DNA of 64,000 nt, taken from NCBI RefSeq assembly GCF_965118635.1, contig NZ_CBCPHV010000001.1:186001-250000 (forward strand), given 5' to 3'. A model generated the notes under the pieces. That model made no database searches and was not told where the DNA came from. It was given only the letters and a program-made list of their open reading frames with translations. The stretch comes from Empedobacter brevis_A. Lineage in GTDB: Bacteria > Bacteroidota > Bacteroidia > Flavobacteriales > Weeksellaceae. The first letter of the stretch is position 1. Every line of letters starts with the position of its first letter. The translations under genes and the position numbers were made by a program. Below are positions 26,486 to 36,145 of this stretch, piece after piece.

Positions 26486-27694
26486 ATGAATGCAATTAAT
26501 CCTGATAAAGTATTTTCACCCACAAAACTAGGACCTATTATTCTTCCGAATCGGGTTATAAAAGCGGCAACTAGTGAAGGTAGAAGCCCTGACGGAAAAG
26601 TTACACAAGCATTAATAGACTTCCATGTGGGCTTTATACAAGGAGGGGTTGGTATGACAACTATTGCCTACTGCGCTATTTCCGCAGAAGGTTTTGCAGC
26701 ACCGGGAGAAATTTTGATGATTCGTGAAAATATTTCAGGCCTCAAACAATTTACGCAGGCGATGCATAAGGCTGGCGGAAAAGCCTCCGCACAGTTAGGG
26801 CATGCCGGTCCCGTGGCCACCAAACAAATCACAGGTGTACAACCAATCGCTCCGTCAAGGTTTAGAAGTCCTTCTAGTTTTCAGGTTTGTCGTGAAATCG
26901 GCCGAGAGGAAATGAAAACCATTATCAGGCAATTTGCGGATGCCGCAGAAGTTGCTGCCGATGCCAATTTTGATGCGATCGAACTTCATTTTGGGCATTT
27001 GTATCTGGTATCTTCTTTTTTCAGTCCTTGGATCAACAAAAGAAAAGATGAATATGGCGGTTCTATTGAAAATCGTACACGTTTTGCAAAAGAAATCCTT
27101 CTTGCCGTAAAAGAAAGGGTGAAAGACCGTTTGGCAATTATTGTTAAAATGTCTATGGATGATGGTATTAAAAACTCAATCTGGTTAGATGAGTCCACAC
27201 AAACAGCAAGAATTCTGGACGAAACAGGCGCTGTTGATGCGTTTGAGTTAACGATGGGATCTTCGGTAAAAAATCAAATGTATCTGTTCAGAGGTGAAAC
27301 TGATTTAGAGGGCATGTCAAAAACACAGAAAGGAATTTTCAGATTGGGGGTAAAATGGTTTGGAAAATTAGTGTTAGGTGAATACCCGTACGAACATCTT
27401 TATATGCTTAAATCGGCTCGGCAATTCCAGACAGTAGTGAAAAAAGCTCAACTGATTTTGTTGGGAGGAATTAATGATTATGTGCATTTGCAAACGGCTA
27501 TGCAGGAAGGTTTTGACTTTGTTGCGATGGGAAGGGCATTACTTCGCGAGCCCGATATCATCAATAAATTAAAAGATAATCCGTTGGGAAGAGGAAGATG
27601 TATTCAATGCAATAAATGTATGTCTACTGTTTTTCAGACAACCAACTGTGTTTTTATACCCAAATACGCCACTTCTTCTAAACTACCTGTATAA
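26486..27694 (+). CDS. NADH:flavin oxidoreductase / Old Yellow Enzyme family
   Basis: This 402-aa protein has an FMN-binding TIM barrel (KLGPIILPNRVIKAATSEG). Substrate-site histidines appear in ELHFGHLYLVSSFFSP (H-x-x-H) and the Fe-S-type cluster region CIQCNKC sits near the C-terminus, as in 2,4-dienoyl-CoA reductase-type members. It reduces activated C=C bonds of enones or related compounds. It is the first gene of a TetR-controlled operon with a KstD-like flavoprotein and an SDR. Confidence 0.85.
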   Translation: MNAINPDKVFSPTKLGPIILPNRVIKAATSEGRSPDGKVTQALIDFHVGFIQGGVGMTTIAYCAISAEGFAAPGEILMIRENISGLKQFTQAMHKAGGKASAQLGHAGPVATKQITGVQPIAPSRFRSPSSFQVCREIGREEMKTIIRQFADAAEVAADANFDAIELHFGHLYLVSSFFSPWINKRKDEYGGSIENRTRFAKEILLAVKERVKDRLAIIVKMSMDDGIKNSIWLDESTQTARILDETGAVDAFELTMGSSVKNQMYLFRGETDLEGMSKTQKGIFRLGVKWFGKLVLGEYPYEHLYMLKSARQFQTVVKKAQLILLGGINDYVHLQTAMQEGFDFVAMGRALLREPDIINKLKDNPLGRGRCIQCNKCMSTVFQTTNCVFIPKYATSSKLPV

Positions 27695-27717
27695 ATTATA
27701 ATTAAAAAAGACTGAAT

Positions 27718-29409
27718 ATGAGCAAGAAAGAAATAATCCCGGGGCCAACAGCCACAGATATTACCGTAGATTTGGTAGTTGTAGGTTCGGGAACCGGTAT
27801 GGCAGCTGCACTAGCAGCCCATGAATTAGGATTAAAAGTATTAGTTATCGAAAAAACAGCTTTGGTTGGTGGCTCTACTGCACGCTCCGGTGGTGCATTT
27901 TGGATACCGGCAAATCCTGTTTTGAAACAAGATGGTTCCGATGATACATTGAAAGATGGAGAAACATATTTAACGAATTTAGTTGGAGATAATGCTCCTA
28001 AATCCCGTTGGGAAAACTTCTTGCAAAATGGTTCAGCAGCAGTAGAAATGTTGGAGAGAACCACGCCTATGAAATTCTTTTGGGCAAAAGGATATTCAGA
28101 TTATTTTCCAGAAGTTGTAGGTGGTAAAGTCTTAGGAAGAACCTGCGAATGTCGTCCTTTCAATATGAACTTATTAGGAAAAGACACAGCAAGGTTTCGC
28201 CCCGGTCAACTTGAGGCACCTGTACCAGTTCCAGTGACAGGTTACGATTACAAATGGCTCAACTTAATGACAAAAACACCATTTAAGTCTATACCGATTA
28301 TGCTGAAAAGAGGAATTCAGGGAATTGGCGGATTGTTGATTGGAAAACGATTAGTTGGTGGTGGTCAGGCACTGGCTTCAGGGATGTTTGCTGGTTTGCT
28401 TCGGTCAGGTGTACCGGTTTGGACCAATACTTCAATTACAGAATTATTGTTTGATGGTGATAAAGTAACTGGAATAAAAGCGGTTCAAAACGGAAAATTG
28501 GTTCAGATAAATGCGACGAAAGGTGTGGTTTTGGCAGGAGGCGGATTTGATCATAATATGCTAATGCGCCACCAATACCAATCTCCCTCTTTAAAAAATG
28601 TAAGTTTAGGTAGCGAAGGCAATACAGGTGATACCATTCTGTTAGGAGAAAAGATTGGAGCAGAAATTACCAATATGACTTCAACATGGTGGTTTCCTGC
28701 TATAGCTCCATTAACAGAAGAAGGCGAACCACAAGTATTATTGGCAGAGCGTTCGCTTCCGGGATCATTTTTGGTAAACTATACGGGAAAAAGGTTTATA
28801 AACGAAGCGGTGGATTATATGAGTTTTGGACAAATCGTTTTAGAACAGGAAAAGTATGGAACGCCTATAAAAGATATGTGGTTGATTTTTGATCAGAACT
28901 ACAGAAATAGTTATCTGCTTGCCGGCACACTTTTTCCGGGAATGAAAATTCCACAAGAGTGGTTTGATGCAAAAATTGCTTTTACGGCTGAAAATGCATC
29001 TGAACTGGCTCAAAAAGTGGGATTACCTGTCGAAGCGTTTACGGAAACATTTGGCAGGTTCAACACCATTGCAGCTACAGGAAAAGATACCGATTTTGGA
29101 AAAGGCAACAGCGCTTACGACCGTTATTATGGAGATCCAACACAAATGCCTAATAATTGTCTTCGACCGCTTTCTGGAAAATTATATGCGGTAAAAATCG
29201 TTTTATCAGACTTGGGAACATGCGGTGGAATGATGACAAACGAACATGGACAAGTATTGAAAACCAATCAGGCCGCTTTCCAGGGCTTGTACGCTTTGGG
29301 AAATAATGCCTCAAATATTTTTGGAAATAAATATCCCGGAGCTGGCGGAACCATCGGGCAGGGATTGGTATTTGGTTATATTATAGCACATCACGCAGCA
29401 AAAAAATAA
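27718..29409 (+). CDS. FAD-dependent 3-ketosteroid dehydrogenase-like flavoprotein
   Basis: This 563-aa protein begins with a Rossmann FAD site (VDLVVVGSGTGMAAALAAHE) and the GGSTARSGGAFWIPANP loop of the FAD_binding_2 / KstD group. The C-terminal GNNASNIFGNKYPGAGGTIGQG also matches. It oxidises or desaturates a cyclic ketone-type substrate, but steroid specificity is not shown. It lies 23 bp after the OYE gene and 8 bp before the SDR gene. Confidence 0.83.
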   Translation: MSKKEIIPGPTATDITVDLVVVGSGTGMAAALAAHELGLKVLVIEKTALVGGSTARSGGAFWIPANPVLKQDGSDDTLKDGETYLTNLVGDNAPKSRWENFLQNGSAAVEMLERTTPMKFFWAKGYSDYFPEVVGGKVLGRTCECRPFNMNLLGKDTARFRPGQLEAPVPVPVTGYDYKWLNLMTKTPFKSIPIMLKRGIQGIGGLLIGKRLVGGGQALASGMFAGLLRSGVPVWTNTSITELLFDGDKVTGIKAVQNGKLVQINATKGVVLAGGGFDHNMLMRHQYQSPSLKNVSLGSEGNTGDTILLGEKIGAEITNMTSTWWFPAIAPLTEEGEPQVLLAERSLPGSFLVNYTGKRFINEAVDYMSFGQIVLEQEKYGTPIKDMWLIFDQNYRNSYLLAGTLFPGMKIPQEWFDAKIAFTAENASELAQKVGLPVEAFTETFGRFNTIAATGKDTDFGKGNSAYDRYYGDPTQMPNNCLRPLSGKLYAVKIVLSDLGTCGGMMTNEHGQVLKTNQAAFQGLYALGNNASNIFGNKYPGAGGTIGQGLVFGYIIAHHAAKK

Positions 29410-29417
29410 TAAGATAT

Positions 29418-30167
29418 ATGAGACTAAATAATAAGGTAGCAATAATAACTGGGGCAGCTTCCGGAATGGGGGAAGCTATGGCTTATTCTTTTGCCAAAGA
29501 AGGAGCAAAAGTAGTAGCGACCGATATTCAAAAAGATAAATTAGAAACTATTGTACAAAAAATCAAATCAGATGGTGGTGATGCCATTGCTCTAGTACAT
29601 AACGTATCAAAACGGGAAGACTGGTTTGAAAAAGTACTTCCAGAAACAATCAGCGTTTTTGGAAAACTGGATATTTTAATCAATAATGCTGGGATTTCAG
29701 TGGCAGTTCCTTTTGAAGATCAAACCGAAGACACCTGGAAAAAAGCATATGACATCAACATAAACAGCGTGATGCTGGGAATGCAGGCCGCACTACCACA
29801 CCTGAAAGAAAGAGGCGGGAGTATCGTGAACATTTCGTCTATTGCCGCTTTAACCGGAATGTCAGGTCCCGGAGTTTATACGGCTTCCAAAGGTGGGGTT
29901 TCAGCAATTACCAGAGCAGCCGCCGTGGATTTCGGACCTTTTGGAATTAGAGTAAATGCCATTAATCCGGGCTATATCTTAACACCTATGAGCGAGGCAT
30001 TTTTGAATAGTCCAGACTATCAAGCCTATTTTTTAGGAATTATTCCGATGAAAAAATTGGGAATGGCTGAAGATATTTCGAATGCTGCATTATTCTTGGC
30101 ATCAGAGGAAGCAAAATACATTACAGGAGTAAATTTACCAGTAGATGGTGGAACAACAATCAAATAA
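29418..30167 (+). CDS. Short-chain dehydrogenase/reductase (SDR)
   Basis: This 249-aa classical SDR has TGAASGMGEA (cofactor glycine motif), NNAG, catalytic Ser in VNISSIAAL and YTASK. It interconverts a keto and hydroxyl group using NAD(P)H. As last gene of the OYE-KstD-like-SDR operon it completes a three-enzyme redox set; a terminator follows. Confidence 0.9.
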   Translation: MRLNNKVAIITGAASGMGEAMAYSFAKEGAKVVATDIQKDKLETIVQKIKSDGGDAIALVHNVSKREDWFEKVLPETISVFGKLDILINNAGISVAVPFEDQTEDTWKKAYDININSVMLGMQAALPHLKERGGSIVNISSIAALTGMSGPGVYTASKGGVSAITRAAAVDFGPFGIRVNAINPGYILTPMSEAFLNSPDYQAYFLGIIPMKKLGMAEDISNAALFLASEEAKYITGVNLPVDGGTTIK

Positions 30168-30188
30168 TGTATCCCTATATTAATATTC

Positions 30189-30226
30189 AAAAGCCAGGTT
30201 ACAACAATTTAACCTGGCTTTTTTAT
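30189..30226 (+). terminator. Rho-independent terminator after the SDR gene
   Basis: AAAAGCCAGGTT pairs with AACCTGGCTTTT across a 10-nt loop, followed by a T-run. Confidence 0.85.
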
Positions 30227-30335
30227 CTTCTCATTTATCAAAAAGTTATGTTAATAGTATTGTTTATTAAACAAGAACATAATTTTTTCTAATAACTTTC
30301 TATTAGGTCCTTAAATCAAATTGAAAATACAATTT

Positions 30336-30647
30336 CTACTCATTTTTAAGGGATAATTTCCTAAGCATCGCAGCACTCATTCCATCTGTATAAGCACCGT
30401 AAGCAGTGACCAAAATTCCCTTTAAGCCATCTTTTGAGGCTATTCCATAAACAGTAGATTCATCACTGGGGTTGCTATCTCCCTCATATCGGTAGACTTG
30501 CTCAATTTCAAAGTCATCAATAGTATATTTATTGTTGCCACAAATTAAGCAGTTGTCTTCAAGATTAAAATCTACATCGTAACCTTCCTTGCGAAGATTT
30601 TCAATCGCTACCAACACTGTGGCATATTTGTACATTACATTTGTCAT
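30336..30647 (-). CDS. Small conserved Bacteroidota protein (often mislabelled PRPP synthetase)
   Basis: This 103-aa protein with DVDFNLEDNCLICGN and FEIEQVYRYEGDSNPSDEST resembles a small Bacteroidota family often annotated phosphoribosylpyrophosphate synthetase, though it lacks any PRPP synthetase fold. True function is unknown. It is soluble and lies alone on the minus strand. Confidence 0.7.
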   Translation of the reverse strand: MTNVMYKYATVLVAIENLRKEGYDVDFNLEDNCLICGNNKYTIDDFEIEQVYRYEGDSNPSDESTVYGIASKDGLKGILVTAYGAYTDGMSAAMLRKLSLKNE

Positions 30648-30689
30648 ATCATAATATTATTAAGTTACTATTATCCTATCGCTGTACTT

Positions 30690-30956
30690 TTAGAAATCCT
30701 CCTGCAACAAATCTTTTAATTTTCGGTGTTGTACGGACAAGTCAGCATACATTATTTTTAATCGGCTATTTTCTTCGTTTAAATTTACCAATTCTAAAAG
30801 GATATCGGATCTTAAATCCTTATATTTTGATTTCAATTCAAAAATATTTGTACCATATATACCATATTTCTCAAAAAGTTCCAGACCGGTTTTACCTGCG
30901 TTATAATCTTTCAATATATCTAAAACTGGATGTTCGTTTATTTCTTTACTATTCAT
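30690..30956 (-). CDS. IS3-type OrfA-like protein, without OrfB
   Basis: This 88-aa protein matches the layout of IS3-family OrfA: an HTH with ELFEKYGIYGTNIFELKSKY and a leucine-zipper tail EENSRLKIMYADLSVQHRK. No OrfB or terminal repeats are seen nearby, so it is a remnant or a domesticated DNA-binding protein. It is 42 bp upstream of the small conserved gene on the same strand. Confidence 0.6.
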   Translation of the reverse strand: MNSKEINEHPVLDILKDYNAGKTGLELFEKYGIYGTNIFELKSKYKDLRSDILLELVNLNEENSRLKIMYADLSVQHRKLKDLLQEDF

Positions 30957-31061
30957 TTTAATGGATATTGTCTATTACAAAATTCGTTATGATTAATGGT
31001 ACTGGATATATACTTTTCCTTGATTAGTTTATGATATTTAATGTTGTTGAATATACTTTCT

Positions 31062-31095
31062 TAAAATATCACAAAAGAAAACCGAAATATCATAA
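31062..31095 (+). promoter_or_regulatory. 34-bp AraC-type element, second HMA-AraC promoter
   Basis: Half-sites TCACAA (31069) and TCATAA (31090), then 22 nt to GAATTTTG (31118-31125). The leading G of GTAAA is T here. Suggests autoregulation. Confidence 0.7.
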
Positions 31096-31149
31096 AGTCT
31101 TATTTTTAGTAAATGCTGAATTTTGTTTTTTAAATATAATATAGAGCTT

Positions 31150-31713
31150 ATGACACTGTTAATAAAAGGAATGGTGTGCAATAGATGTATGTATGTTCTT
31201 GAAAAAGAGTTAACTATTTTGGGTTTTGAAGTAGTGGATGTAAAACTAGGAGAAGCGATAATAAAAGATACAGTAGCTTTTTCGCAAAAACTGGGAGCAA
31301 TCGAAGCGATGCTGAAAAGTAATGGCTTTGAATTAATGTATAATAAAAACCAAAAAGCAATAAACAATATTAAAGAGTTGGTTGATAATGGTATTAATAT
31401 GCAATTGGAAAGTGGAATACCTACAAAATTTACAGCTCTTATAAGTAATAAGTTAAACAAGAATTACGATACACTGAGTGCATTGTTTTCTTCAGAAGAA
31501 GGAATAACACTTGAAAAGTACATTATTCACTGTAAGATTGAAAAAGTAAAAGAACTTTTGATGAATACAGAAATGTCTTTGACCGAGATTGCTAATGTAT
31601 TAGGTTATAGTAGTCAGGCATACCTTTCCAATCAATTGAAAAAGCATACAGGCTTTACATCAAGCTATTTTAAACAGCTAAAGGATAGGGATAATCAAAC
31701 TTTGATTCTTTAA
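31150..31713 (+). CDS. HMA-AraC one-component metal-responsive regulator, copy 2
   Basis: This 187-aa protein has the same length and architecture as the copy at 13412: an HMA-like N-domain with M8-V-C10-N-R-C13 and a C-terminal AraC HTH (MSLTEIANVLGYSSQAYL then KHTGFTSSYFKQLKD). A TTG at 31123 would lie inside the -7 region, so the ATG at 31150 is the start. Its promoter carries the 34-bp element, unlike copy 1, and the RND pump operon begins 223 bp after its stop, behind a terminator. Autoregulation and control of nearby genes are inferred. Confidence 0.85.
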   Translation: MTLLIKGMVCNRCMYVLEKELTILGFEVVDVKLGEAIIKDTVAFSQKLGAIEAMLKSNGFELMYNKNQKAINNIKELVDNGINMQLESGIPTKFTALISNKLNKNYDTLSALFSSEEGITLEKYIIHCKIEKVKELLMNTEMSLTEIANVLGYSSQAYLSNQLKKHTGFTSSYFKQLKDRDNQTLIL

Positions 31714-31764
31714 ATCAAAAGACTGAATTATTCACGTCCTGTTATTTAAGTTAAATGTAACTGT

Positions 31765-31800
31765 GAAGAGCTACTGATCATTCAGTAGCTCTTCGTTTTA
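31765..31800 (+). terminator. Rho-independent terminator after HMA-AraC copy 2
   Basis: GAAGAGCTACTGA pairs with TCAGTAGCTCTTC around TCAT, followed by a short T-run. Confidence 0.85.
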
Positions 31801-31936
31801 TGTCAATTATTACACCTTATGAAAAGTAAATTTCACAACTTTTAGCGGTCATTTCGTATAGCTGTTTGTATGTTGTAAACCGACCTTTGTCCCTGAAATC
31901 TAAAGTTAAAATAAACGTAACAAAATAAATGTAAAG

Positions 31937-33007
31937 ATGAAAACAGGTAAAATAGGTTTACTATTCCTTTTCCTAATAGGGATAGGTTTGATACAGAGTT
32001 GTAAACAAAAAGAAGAAAAACAATTAAAAGATGAGCCTCCGGTTGTAACAGTAGGTACGATCCAAAGTTCAGAAACAGAAGAATCTGTTGTTTATTCAGG
32101 TTCCATCGTTCCAGATAATATGACCACCGTGAGCTTCGCTGTTCCCGGAACAATCAATAATGTGAGTGTCAATGAAGGTCAAAAAGTTAGTAAAGGACAG
32201 TTTTTAGCAAGTATAGATGCTACAGAATATGAAGCGGCCTTGCAAATAGCCAATGCTACATTAGAACAGAGCGAGGATGCATTCAGAAGGTTTGATGAAT
32301 TGTATAAAAAAGGAAGTTTTCCTGAAAAAGATTACATCGATATCAAAACTAAAGTTGCACAGGCACAGGCAAATAAAAAAATTAATAAAAAGCGTATTGC
32401 CGACAGCCGTTTAATGTCGCCTACTAATGGAATAATTACAGTTAAATCAGCTGAAATCGGAGGTATGGCAGCACCAGGAGTACCGGCTTTTACAATTGTT
32501 AAAACAGATCTTGTATACGCTCAATTCTCAGTACCTGAAAGCGAAATAGGAAACTTCAAACAAGGTATGCAGGTAGAAGTAAACATACCTACACTGCAAC
32601 AAAATTTCACCGGTAAAATTACAATTATCAATCCTGTGGCTGATGAAATTTCCAAAGCATATACTTTAAAAGTACGTCTTGACAATTCAAAAGGTGTTTT
32701 AATGCCTGGGATGATTAGCGAAATATTTGCAGGTATTCCGGCTAAAGTTAAACAAGTGCGTGTACCACTTACAGCTATCATAAACAATGTTGATAAAATC
32801 CCTCACGTGTATGTGATAGACAAAAATAGCAATGCAAAACTGACAAGGGTTACTGTTGGTAAAATTGCAGGCGATGAGGTTATAATAACCAACGGACTTG
32901 ATGAAAATCAAACTATTATCCTTGCCGGGCAAAATAATGTAAAGGACGGACAAAAAGTAAAAACCGAAACAGCTTCAGTAAATACAACTGCTTCAAAAAC
33001 AGAATAA
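31937..33007 (+). CDS. RND efflux periplasmic adaptor lipoprotein (MexA/AcrA-like)
   Basis: This 356-aa protein has a lipoprotein signal (LFLIGIGLIQSCKQK), lipoyl/barrel-sandwich halves (VSFAVPGTINNVSVNEGQ and SPTNGIITVKSAEIG), an alpha hairpin between them and a beta-barrel domain. It links the inner-membrane pump encoded 3 bp downstream to a TolC protein. No 34-bp element lies in its own upstream region. Confidence 0.9.
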   Translation: MKTGKIGLLFLFLIGIGLIQSCKQKEEKQLKDEPPVVTVGTIQSSETEESVVYSGSIVPDNMTTVSFAVPGTINNVSVNEGQKVSKGQFLASIDATEYEAALQIANATLEQSEDAFRRFDELYKKGSFPEKDYIDIKTKVAQAQANKKINKKRIADSRLMSPTNGIITVKSAEIGGMAAPGVPAFTIVKTDLVYAQFSVPESEIGNFKQGMQVEVNIPTLQQNFTGKITIINPVADEISKAYTLKVRLDNSKGVLMPGMISEIFAGIPAKVKQVRVPLTAIINNVDKIPHVYVIDKNSNAKLTRVTVGKIAGDEVIITNGLDENQTIILAGQNNVKDGQKVKTETASVNTTASKTE

Positions 33008-33010
33008 TTT

Positions 33011-36000
33011 ATGAAAAAAAAGATAAACCTCGTTGAGGCGGCAATGAAATATCCACAGGTACCGATAGCGATTACCGTTATCATGGTGCTTGCAGGTTTG
33101 ATTTCATTATTGACAATGCCAAGGAGTGAAGACCCGCGTATAACAGTTAGACAAGGGCTTGTCGTTGCTTTTTATCCAGGAAGTGACGAAGAACAGATGG
33201 AGAAAGAAGTAACGGATAAACTGGAACAATATCTGTTCGGTTTTGAAGAAATAAAGAAGGAAAAAACACATTCAGAAAGTAAACCTGGACAGGTTGTAAT
33301 CACAGTTGAATTACAGGACTATGTCAAGGATACTAAAAAATTCTGGAATACTTTACAGCACGGTTTAGATGCCAATATGCCTTTGATACTTCCGCGAGGC
33401 GTACAAGGGCCGTATGTGAACAGTGATTTTGGTGACGTGGTGGTTCAGATGATTGCTGTGTCTGCACCAGGACGTACATATGCCGAATTGGAAAATTATC
33501 TGGATGAATTGGAAGACGGTATTAAAACGATTCCTCAAGTTTCAAAAATAAAACGTTACGGAGGTCAGAAGCAACAGATATATGTCACACTTCGTGAAGA
33601 TGTATTAAAACAATATGGTTTTGGCATCAATGAAATTGCTTCCACATTGAGCCAGCAGAATGTTACGATCCCAAGTGGAGATATTGAAATTGACAAAAAT
33701 CGCTTATTGATTTTTACAGATGCTCAGTACCAAAATGAAAATGAAATCGGCAATCTGATTGTATATAGTTCTCCTCAAGGTGGTAATATCCGTTTGCAAG
33801 ATATTGCCAAAATAGAACGAAGATATGAAGACCTAAAAAGTAAAATTACTGTAGCTGGTAATGATGTAATGATGCTTACTGTAGAGATGCAACCTGGTCA
33901 GAATATTGTTGACTTAGGTAAAGCATTGACCCAAAAAGTAACAGAAGTAAAAGAAGTTTTACCTGCAGATGTACAGGTCAATACCATTGTAGATCAGCCT
34001 GCTGTAGTAGATATGAACTTAGGGCATTTCTTTATTGAGTTTGCAATTGCCATTGGAGCCGTTATTCTGGTGGTAATGATTTTGCTTCCGTTTAGAGTAG
34101 CTACTATTTCTGCTATTGCGGCACCTGTAACCATTTTGGCAACATTTGCCATTCTGAATATGATAGGTGTAGAAATGCACCAGGTTAGTTTAGCTGCATT
34201 GATTATTGTACTTGGAATGGTCGTCGATGATGCCATAATTGTCGTAGACAACTATATAGAGAAAGTAGATGAAAAAGTACCATCATGGACTGCTGCCTGG
34301 CAAAGTGCAACACAGCTTATGGTTCCGATATTCACTGCGACACTTACTATTGTTCTATCATTCTTACCATTAGCATTTACACTAACAGGAATGACACGAG
34401 AGTTCGTACAATGGATACCAATTACGGTTAGTATAGCCTTGGCAGTTTCATTCTTAGTCGCGTTGTTTCTTACACCATATATGTGTTATCATTTCCTTAA
34501 AAAAGGATTGAAAAACCATGATGCACAAAAACCTAAAAAACGGAATTTCTTAGATAGAATGCAGGATGGTTTTGACAGAGCTATAGAGTTCTGTATGAAA
34601 TATCAGAAAACGACTTTGTTTGCAGGTCTGGCGATTTTCTTCCTTTCATTTGTGGTAGGAAGCCAAGTGAAAACCGAGTTTTTCCCAATTGTGGAAAGAA
34701 ATCAATTTAATCTTGAATTGTGGATGGACAACGGTACAAATATTCACGAAACAGAAGCAGCGGTTAAAAAGATTGAAAAGGAAATCGCAGGAGACAAGCG
34801 TATTGTTACCACAGCAAGTTTTATTGGTACAAGTTCACCACGATTTTATTCAACATATTCACCGGAAAACCCGCGAGAAAATTTTGCGCAAATATTTATC
34901 AATACAGAAAGTAATGATGCTACAAATGAAATGATAGATGAATATGTTCAAAAATTCAATAATTTCCTGCCAAATGGATATGTCCGCGTTAGACAGTTAA
35001 GTAAAAAACAACAGCCTGCTCCGATTGAGATCCGTGTGATTGGTAAAGATATTACGCAACAGAAAAAAGTAGCCAAAGAAGTAGCGACAATACTAGAAAA
35101 CACAAAAGGAGCAAATTGGGTACGTACAGATTATCAGGATGATTATGTAGGCCTTAAGGCTGTGGTAAAAGAAGATATCGCGTTGCGATTAGGTGTTACC
35201 AAAGCACAGATTGCACAGGCTTTAGGTGCTAAAATAAAAGGTTTTCCTATATCACAAATGTGGGAAGGTAACAAAGCCATAGATATACTATTGCGTACGG
35301 ACGAAGCTGACAGGCAAGATCTGGATGCTTTGGGAAATATGTACATCACCTCATCATTTGGAGCTAAAGTACCTTTAAAACAAGTAGTGGATTTACAACC
35401 TTCATGGCATACGGGAGCTATTGTACACCGTAACGGATTGCGAACATTAACTGTTTCTTCTGAAGCACAATTGGGTAGAAAACCTGCTGAAGTGTTCGCC
35501 GAGGCACAACCGAAAATCGATAGCTTAGAACTACCAAAAGGAGTTAAAATTGCCTATGGAGGAGAGTATGAAGATGGTCTGGAAAGCGGTCCTAAAATGG
35601 GAAAAGCTTTTATGATAAGTTTCGTGTTGATATTCTTAGTTCTGCTATTCCAATTCAAACGAGTGGGCAAAGTGTTCATCGTACTGGCATCATTCCCATT
35701 GAGTTTACTTGGAGCGATGCTGGGATTATTTCTTACAGGTTATGAATTTGGTTTTATGGCAATTATCGGTATTACAGCCTTATTGGGTATTGTAGTTCGA
35801 AACGGAATTATCCTTGTAGACTACGCTGATGAATTGGTGCGTGATCATGGACATACGATTAAAGAGGCAGCTCTATTAGCGGCTAAGCGAAGAATGAGAC
35901 CCATTTTTCTTACTTCTATGGCAGCAGCTATTGGATTGATCCCGCTAATGTCGAGTGGTTCTCCCGAATGGGGGCCGATCTCGAGTACAATATCAATAGG

Positions 36001-36127
36001 TATTTTAGTCTCTATGGTTACTACCTTATTTATAGTTCCGGTATTGTATAGCAGATTCGTAAAACCGTCAAAGAAATCCTTGAATAAAGGTATACACGAG
36101 AAATATGATTTTCATCACGAAAGTTAA
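33011..36127 (+). CDS. RND efflux pump inner-membrane permease (HAE-type)
   Basis: This 1038-aa protein has the RND layout of 12 TM segments with two large periplasmic loops. TM4 carries GMVVDDAIIVVDNYIEKVDE, with the paired acidic residues of the proton relay. Drug-type rather than metal-type signature is suggested by LVEAAMKYPQVPIAITVIMV and the absence of the HME methionine pattern, but substrates are unknown. It is flanked by its adaptor and a TolC gene. Confidence 0.92.
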   Translation: MKKKINLVEAAMKYPQVPIAITVIMVLAGLISLLTMPRSEDPRITVRQGLVVAFYPGSDEEQMEKEVTDKLEQYLFGFEEIKKEKTHSESKPGQVVITVELQDYVKDTKKFWNTLQHGLDANMPLILPRGVQGPYVNSDFGDVVVQMIAVSAPGRTYAELENYLDELEDGIKTIPQVSKIKRYGGQKQQIYVTLREDVLKQYGFGINEIASTLSQQNVTIPSGDIEIDKNRLLIFTDAQYQNENEIGNLIVYSSPQGGNIRLQDIAKIERRYEDLKSKITVAGNDVMMLTVEMQPGQNIVDLGKALTQKVTEVKEVLPADVQVNTIVDQPAVVDMNLGHFFIEFAIAIGAVILVVMILLPFRVATISAIAAPVTILATFAILNMIGVEMHQVSLAALIIVLGMVVDDAIIVVDNYIEKVDEKVPSWTAAWQSATQLMVPIFTATLTIVLSFLPLAFTLTGMTREFVQWIPITVSIALAVSFLVALFLTPYMCYHFLKKGLKNHDAQKPKKRNFLDRMQDGFDRAIEFCMKYQKTTLFAGLAIFFLSFVVGSQVKTEFFPIVERNQFNLELWMDNGTNIHETEAAVKKIEKEIAGDKRIVTTASFIGTSSPRFYSTYSPENPRENFAQIFINTESNDATNEMIDEYVQKFNNFLPNGYVRVRQLSKKQQPAPIEIRVIGKDITQQKKVAKEVATILENTKGANWVRTDYQDDYVGLKAVVKEDIALRLGVTKAQIAQALGAKIKGFPISQMWEGNKAIDILLRTDEADRQDLDALGNMYITSSFGAKVPLKQVVDLQPSWHTGAIVHRNGLRTLTVSSEAQLGRKPAEVFAEAQPKIDSLELPKGVKIAYGGEYEDGLESGPKMGKAFMISFVLIFLVLLFQFKRVGKVFIVLASFPLSLLGAMLGLFLTGYEFGFMAIIGITALLGIVVRNGIILVDYADELVRDHGHTIKEAALLAAKRRMRPIFLTSMAAAIGLIPLMSSGSPEWGPISSTISIGILVSMVTTLFIVPVLYSRFVKPSKKSLNKGIHEKYDFHHES

Positions 36128-36145
36128 TTGACAAAAAAATAAATC

